Assembly: GCA_009733575.1 (NCBI GenBank)
Contig: ML769595.1
Span: forward strand, 56,597 to 120,596
Direction: 5' to 3'
Length of the DNA stretch: 64,000 bases
Source of the DNA: Gymnopus androsaceus JB14
Taxonomy: Eukaryota > Basidiomycota > Agaricomycetes > Agaricales > Omphalotaceae
Below are positions 58,790 to 64,000 of this stretch, in pieces. Position numbers and translations under genes: made by a program. A model generated the notes under the pieces. It made no database searches, was not told the origin of the DNA, and saw nothing but the letters and a program-made list of their open reading frames with translations. Position 1 is the stretch's first letter; every line of letters starts with the position of its first letter.

Positions 58790-61016
58790 TCAGTTCAGCA
58801 TTTCTGGCGCCGTTTGGACAGGTGTCGCTGAGGCCAATCGCGTCGCAGGCGTTCCGTGAGTGAAGGACGTCCACTTCTTGAAACGGTGCTGCTGAGACCA
58901 ATCGCGTCGCCCGCCTTTCGAATCGGTGCTGCCGAGACCAATCGCGTTGCGGGCCTTCCGTGAGTGAAGGACGCCCGCCTTTTCAACCGGTACTGCTGAT
59001 ACCAATCGCGTCGGGGGCCATCCGTGAGCCCGCCGTTTGGATAACTGCAGATACCTATCTCGGGAGCGTTTCGTGAGTGAAGGACGCCCGCCGTTTGGTC
59101 CGGTGCTGCCGCTGGGACCAATTGCGTCGGGGCGATCCATGAGTGAAGGACGCTTGCTAGGAGTCCAACTGCGTAATTTCGCAGCAAAGATTTCGAAGGC
59201 TAGGTAGGAGGGACGGTAATTCTCCTGATATTGTCCTTGTTCCAAAAATTGCTTCATACAGACGCCACATGAATACCGATCTGCAAGGAAGGGCCAGTAT
59301 TGGTCACCTTCCTGAACTTCAGGAGCCATGTAGCCCTTGGTCCCACGTACACCTGTGATCATGCGATTCACATCCACAACAGAGAGATTAAAGTCGATGA
59401 TTTTGAGCGTGTACTGTGGCCTGGCCAAGACCAAGTTGTCGGGTTTGATATCCATATGGGCTACCTTGAGTTGGGAATGGAGGAAGTCAATACCCTCCGA
59501 GAGCTGAGCACAAAGCAATAAAGCATGGCTTTCCAAGTAGCTCCCTCCCTTCCTCATTTCTTCACTGAGTGGAATGTGATAAGGAAGTTCGAGATACTGT
59601 CCTTCTGACCACTGGCCAGTTGACCACTCCGGGATGAAGTGCTCAACGCCTGGGTGCTGAGGGTCATGCGTATACTTACAATACTCTTGAAGACGCTCAT
59701 AGACCGCAAGTTCCTGCCTCCCCAACCTACCACCAATCAGTTTTCGAACACAGCGGAACCCTGACTTGAGATTGATAAAATAGACGCCAGGCTGCACACC
59801 AACTCAAAATCAATTCAAGATATAGATGACATTTAAACAAATTCATACAGGACCCGTTTCCTCGACACTCATGTCCGCGTTCAACATCGGGGACACGAAG
59901 CTTGACACCGATTCCTCAACACTGGGGAAGTACATACGGGTCATGCTCATGCCCGCCTGTGGAACCACGCTGTCATTTGTCCTTTGCCTCTTAGATGGAG
60001 GGAGGCCAGCTTCACTCTCTGCTACCCATTTTCCGACATTGTTTTCCTTGAAAACAATTGAAGTGTCATTGAGCTTTTTCCAGACATTGCTGAGGACTTC
60101 TTGTTGGATAGGACTGATTTGACGGGCACGTGAATCACCGGCATTGAGAAGTCTGAGATGAAAATGCGCTCGGGCATGGGCTTCTAACAAAGGATATTCT
60201 TTTTGAGTGCATTGCGGTCCTGAGTATTGCAAGGAATGATAGAGGATCTAACAATAAGTCAGTCTCTTGATTGAGTGCGAAAGAAAACAATGCATACCTT
60301 GTTGTCCTTCTCATACACCAAATAACACTCCCCTCGATACTCCTTGCTGATCCAGAAGATAGGCAAACAGCAGGTGTGGGTCTTCAAAGTACGGTTTATG
60401 AAACGAACATAAAATGCCGCTTGTACCAACATTCGCCGCCAATCGTTCCTGAAGCTGTGGGAATCCACTTCAATGAGTAGACCAAGTTCGAAACGGCAGG
60501 CCAGCATCCCGTCCGATTTGGGATGAATCAGATGAAGCCTTGTGTCCTCCAAGCAGCTATCAACGTTCCGCAGAGTTAACACACCCATGTGACGTGGCCA
60601 ATGATGGCTGGGACTACAAATCTAGCGTCAGTTTGTTCGGGACATGTTGTCAACGCGGAAACTTACGTGGGCCAGGATGCGCTCGCTTGTGGACTGTACG
60701 CCTTCAGTGCACATGTAGATGCATCGACAAGGATGTTTGTTGTTATGTCGAGCTCCAGCTTCATTTCTGGCTGTTTCAAGGTTTGTAGGTGGTGACCGAG
60801 AAAACGTAATTCGGCAGCACAGACATTTGGGTCCAAGGGGGCGGAATAGTCATAGACAGGAAGAGCAGGGGTGGCAGGTGTTGAAGCACCTCGTGTAGAC
60901 GTATTTGAGTGCTGAATGGGAGGTGATACGATGCAGAATTCAGTGGGGTCCAACCCTGTGGTAAAGGAAACCTCTGTAGTCAGCTTGAGGAGGCTCATCT
61001 CAGGACTCTGCAGCAT
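58790..61016 (-). CDS. Protein kinase-like protein with minisatellite C-terminus
   Basis: The exons that I can chain are 61016-60667, 60613-60298, 60247-59849 and 59791-58790 (688 codons), all with GT-AG borders in phase. A further exon upstream (about 61240-61074, SDPSYIDVIFKMG ... KRDCTHWPQG) splices in frame, so the true start is higher, possibly near 61480. The kinase core is in the last exon: VRKLIGG, AHMDIKPDNLVL (catalytic HxD loop as HMD), IIDFNLSV (DFN in place of DFG), GTKGYMAPEV and ADRYSCGV. Replacement of the DFG glycine may weaken catalysis. The type is common in mushrooms, with an upstream ligand-like region of unknown role. The final 110 residues are coded by a tandem repeat and are probably not conserved. 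Confidence 0.75.
58800..59160. repeat. Minisatellite, about 60-bp units
   Basis: Diverged copies of a unit with GAGACCAATCGCGTCG and GTGAGTGAAGGACGCCCGCC recur about six times. It overlaps the 3' end of the kinase gene, where it encodes repeated RPSLT / HSRKA / IGL-type residues with frame changes between units. Confidence 0.75.
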
Positions 61017-61486
61017 AATTCAGAAATCAGTATTCTGCAAATTGACCAGGGCTTAGTTACATACCCCTTGAGGCCAGTGCGTACAATCCCTCTTACTCTC
61101 CATTTGCTCTTTCTTGGCCCGAACAAACAGGGGCAAATAATCGTCTATGTTCTCACAGATACCAGCGGTGACAAGCAAATACTCCGAAAAACTGGAAGCA
61201 TTGCCCATTTTGAAAATGACGTCGATATAAGATGGGTCAGAGCTGATTGTCTTTCAAGTAGCGACAAAGGAAATCGTCCACAATATCGGATTCAAGGTCC
61301 TGACGGGCTTGATGGGATTGATAAGACTCGCGATACACTTCCTGTATCTCGAAGCCCGGTTCTCTAGAACAGGGCCGAGGTCGCTGAGGGAGGTTTTGAG
61401 AGCCTTTTCCGACACTAGAATGTCTTCTCTGGGAATGGTTCCTGAGATGGACATCGGAAAGTGTCTACATATCGGCTCCACTGACT

Positions 61487-63695
61487 GACGATCTAACCTT
61501 TGCTCCTCGCCAATGGGTGCAAGTCAAACAGGGGACTTTATAAAGGAGACATCGGTCTTATTCGTGATGTCTACCACGGTGCAGGCTCCTCCCGAGGAGT
61601 AAAGGTATGGGTCATCCCTCGACTTGGTCTTACAGATGAGGACCCGCCTTCTTCTTCCCCTACAAAGCGTAAACGTCGCAATCATCGTCCTCCGTTGAAG
61701 CTGTTCGATCGCGAATCATGCACTCACGCTCAATGGTTTGTCAGAGGACGGGAAATACCAGTATTCGTACAAATACGTGGACCTTCGAATTCGGACTTCA
61801 GTTGAAAGTCTTCAATCCTTCCTCTGTCTCTCCAGGCTCGAGAGATGTCCACCGACGTTTTTGCTCTTTTCATGGAGGCGCAGAGGCTGGCTGGTGAACG
61901 CTTTCTTTTTGAAGAAGCGACTATGCCTTTACCCTCGTGTTGGCGCTTTGAGTTGGGAGAACCCGTCATCATTTATGATAAAGACGGCAACGCACGCGAA
62001 GGAACGGTATGCGCGGCACCTGAAGGAAATCAATGTGAGGTCGATGTCTTGGGCAAGGGTGTTCAAGTTGTGCGAGTCCGGAATTTAGTGAAATCCATCA
62101 TCCTGGGTGAATACATCGAAGTTCTAGCAGGGGTCCATGTTGGCAAAGTGGGATTTGTGGTCGCTCAGAGTGAAGCTCATCTAGGAGTTTGTGTGGGTGC
62201 ACATACGAACGGAGTGGTAAGTTCAATTCTACCCTACTGTTTCTATGCTAAGTGCTTTTACAGGATTTTCTTGTTCATGCGAATTCGGTCAAACTTTCAA
62301 CACCGGAATTCACGTCCACCGTAATGCCCTGGATCAATGTCGAGGTGACATTACTTTGTCAAGCATTCAATGGTCGGTCAGGACTCGTGAAGAATGTCAG
62401 GGTGAATACCCAAAGATCCCTCCGTCTCCTTGTCCAGCTTCCGGACGGACAGACCATCGATGTGGGCTACAATGATGTGCGGGAGCGTTGGTAATTATAC
62501 GAAGCCCCGCTTTTGATCTTTGCTAACTCTGAACTCTGCTCTCAGGTCAGGAAAAGTTCTAGCAAGCTACCAGCCGCTTCAACCCCACCAACAGCAATAC
62601 AGTGTTGAGGCTCCCTGGAAAGACGTGCTTGTTCGCGTCATATCAGGTTATTATCGCGATCGCCAGGGACTCATCAAGAATGTCCGCCGCGATTTCTTGG
62701 GCTCACTTCGGCTTTCATTGTATCTCATCGCGAAACGTTGTTCGATCGAAATTGACTATCTAGATGTTGTTGAACTGCAGTATGTTGTACACCTTACTCA
62801 ACTCATGTTAACTAACGCATCATTCTCCAGGAGCAACCGGCCATTGATGGAGTATTGCCCACTTGGCAATGACCAGTTGCAGGAATTCGGTGTAAATCCC
62901 TCAATACAAGCAATGCATACAGGGCCTGTACCATGGGTTGGTCTTATGGTCGACTTTGTGATAGGAAGCTATAAATCCGAACATGGGGTAGTACAAGGCG
63001 TGGATTGGTACAGCACAACTACGGACAGCGAAAGTGGGCTCACCTTGACAGTTGAACGATACACATTTACTGCCCTAGGCTCCAACCGACTGGTTAAGGT
63101 GGATTACAACCATGTTAGATATCACAAGTAAGTGTATTCGACGACGTTGGTATGCTAGCTCAAGTTTTCTTCCAGCACCAAGCTCTATTTATCCGATGTT
63201 CACGAACCCACAGCAAGACAATCATTTTATTTACCCAATGTTGTTGCCCAAGACCAGGACCAGCAAACATCATCTGCTCCTGAAGTGTTATCATTACCGA
63301 CTCCAATGGTGTTCACTCCGATGCCAACCGAGTTGGAAAAATGGACAATTTTCACAGGTCCCTGGTCGGCAAGTTATGATTATTTGCCTCAATCACCAAT
63401 ACCTTCATCACTATCCTCCATCACCACCATCGACATCGACTTTCTACCTCCAAACAAGAATGATCCTCAGAATATATTTGGAGAGGCATGGATTCTACAT
63501 CCATGTCTCTTTGGTATTGAAATGCAAATGGATATAAAAGGTGGATCTTTCGAACACATCCAAAAAGAAAGGCGGGGTTTTTGTCAAATGTATGCGAATC
63601 GGACGGGGACTGTTCAGGTCGTATCTTCCGAACGTTCTGTTCAGATAATACAGTGCCATACCAGTCGGATCGTCTCCTATTCACGAATCGCCTGA
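61487..63695 (+). CDS. KOW-motif (SPT5-like) protein, 5'-truncated, frame-broken
   Basis: At 61490 the plus frame reads DLTFAPRQWVQVKQGT, then one extra T (near 61543) shifts it before YKGDIGLIRDVYHGAG, a KOW motif. Another disturbed stretch or intron lies at about 61790-61845. Then come EPVIIYDKDGNAREG, SIILGEYIEVLAGVHVGKVGFVV, WINVEVTLLCQAFNGRSGLVKNVR and WKDVLVRVISGYYRDRQGLIKNVR, each a KOW-type repeat, with introns 62217-62263, about 62492-62546 and about 62780-62830. It ends with a Pro/Ser-rich part and a last conserved-looking KGGSFEHIQKERRGFCQMY ... IVSYSRIA. SPT5-like KOW proteins bind RNA polymerase and RNA. The expected N-terminal NGN region is missing, because the gene begins directly at the kinase gene's 5' side, so it is likely a pseudogene. 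Confidence 0.6.
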
Positions 63696-64000
63696 AGCCG
63701 CTACGGAGAACAAGACTCATGGTTGTGGCTTGAAATTCGCGTCACATCGGGGAATATGTCTGTCGGATCCATCATTTCTATCAGAAAGAGCGGACTGAGG
63801 AAGAACCGACTTCTGCTTGTAGACGACGCGTAGATCGCTGGGGCTGCACATGAAGAAATACGGTGACGAACGCTTTGGAATTCCATCCCAATAACCTCGA
63901 GTTCGTGAAAGAGAAACCAGAGGAATGGAGATTCTCCAAAACACTCTTGAAGGATCTTAGGGCGGAATTTTCGGGTAATCCTGTAGAAACTCGACCTGGT
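63696..64000. other. No gene seen at right edge
   Basis: Short ORFs on both strands without recognisable motifs. A gene could begin beyond the window. Confidence 0.3.

Overview
The window looks like a transposon-rich, gene-poor stretch of a basidiomycete nuclear genome, most likely an agaricomycete (mushroom). The grounds are short GT-AG introns of about 45-60 nt, remnants of a CBM1-linked GH5 mannanase, an F-box gene, a WD40 gene, kinase and KOW-motif genes of types common in mushrooms, a DUF6589 gene and an abundance of nested retroelements. There is one assembly gap (35138-35162). Many ORFs carry single-base frameshifts, so either decay or homopolymer sequencing error is common.

Layout. 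1-5 kb and 15.9-20.3 kb hold copies of one large low-copy repeat that includes the 5' part of a dead endo-mannanase gene (minus strand). Between them lies a tyrosine-recombinase-type (DIRS/Ngaro-like) retroelement remnant on the minus strand (gag-like part 12.9-14.1 kb, middle part 11.4-11.8 kb, RT part 5.0-5.6 kb). It is split by a complete Copia element (5632-11408, TSD TGGTT) and by a MITE (12003-12681). A second copy of that MITE (14972-15843) is itself split by a 188-bp solo LTR. 21.3 kb has a small secreted-protein gene. 22-28 kb holds a hairpin-rich AGGTTG segment, a second solo LTR, a frameshifted SDR gene, a tiny CACTA-type MITE and an F-box gene. 28.7-35.1 kb is an array of about 88-bp units that reverses direction at about 31437 (foldback-like) and carries two MITE insertions. 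37-43 kb has minus-strand genes of unknown function, one a many-exon coiled-coil gene.

The most striking region is 43.4-55.3 kb, a four-level nest. A WD40 gene (plus strand) is cut by a young LTR element (43514-54104; 1117-bp LTRs that look almost identical; TSD ACAAC). The only ORF of that LTR element is cut by a 6.6-kb DNA transposon (45773-52378; TIRs starting TAGGTTCGGA; 9-bp TSD GCGTAGACT). That transposon encodes a RecQ-like helicase (plus) and a DUF6589 protein (minus), and it carries a further 373-bp insertion next to the DUF6589 start. Removing each insertion with one TSD copy brings the interrupted reading frame back into register, which independently confirms the boundaries.

55.3-64 kb has a 71-bp-arm perfect-looking hairpin, an 81-aa chromodomain gene with a 12-nt exon, an inverted-repeat element, a tRNA-like gene, a protein-kinase gene whose C-terminus is a minisatellite, and a KOW-motif (SPT5-like) gene fragment.
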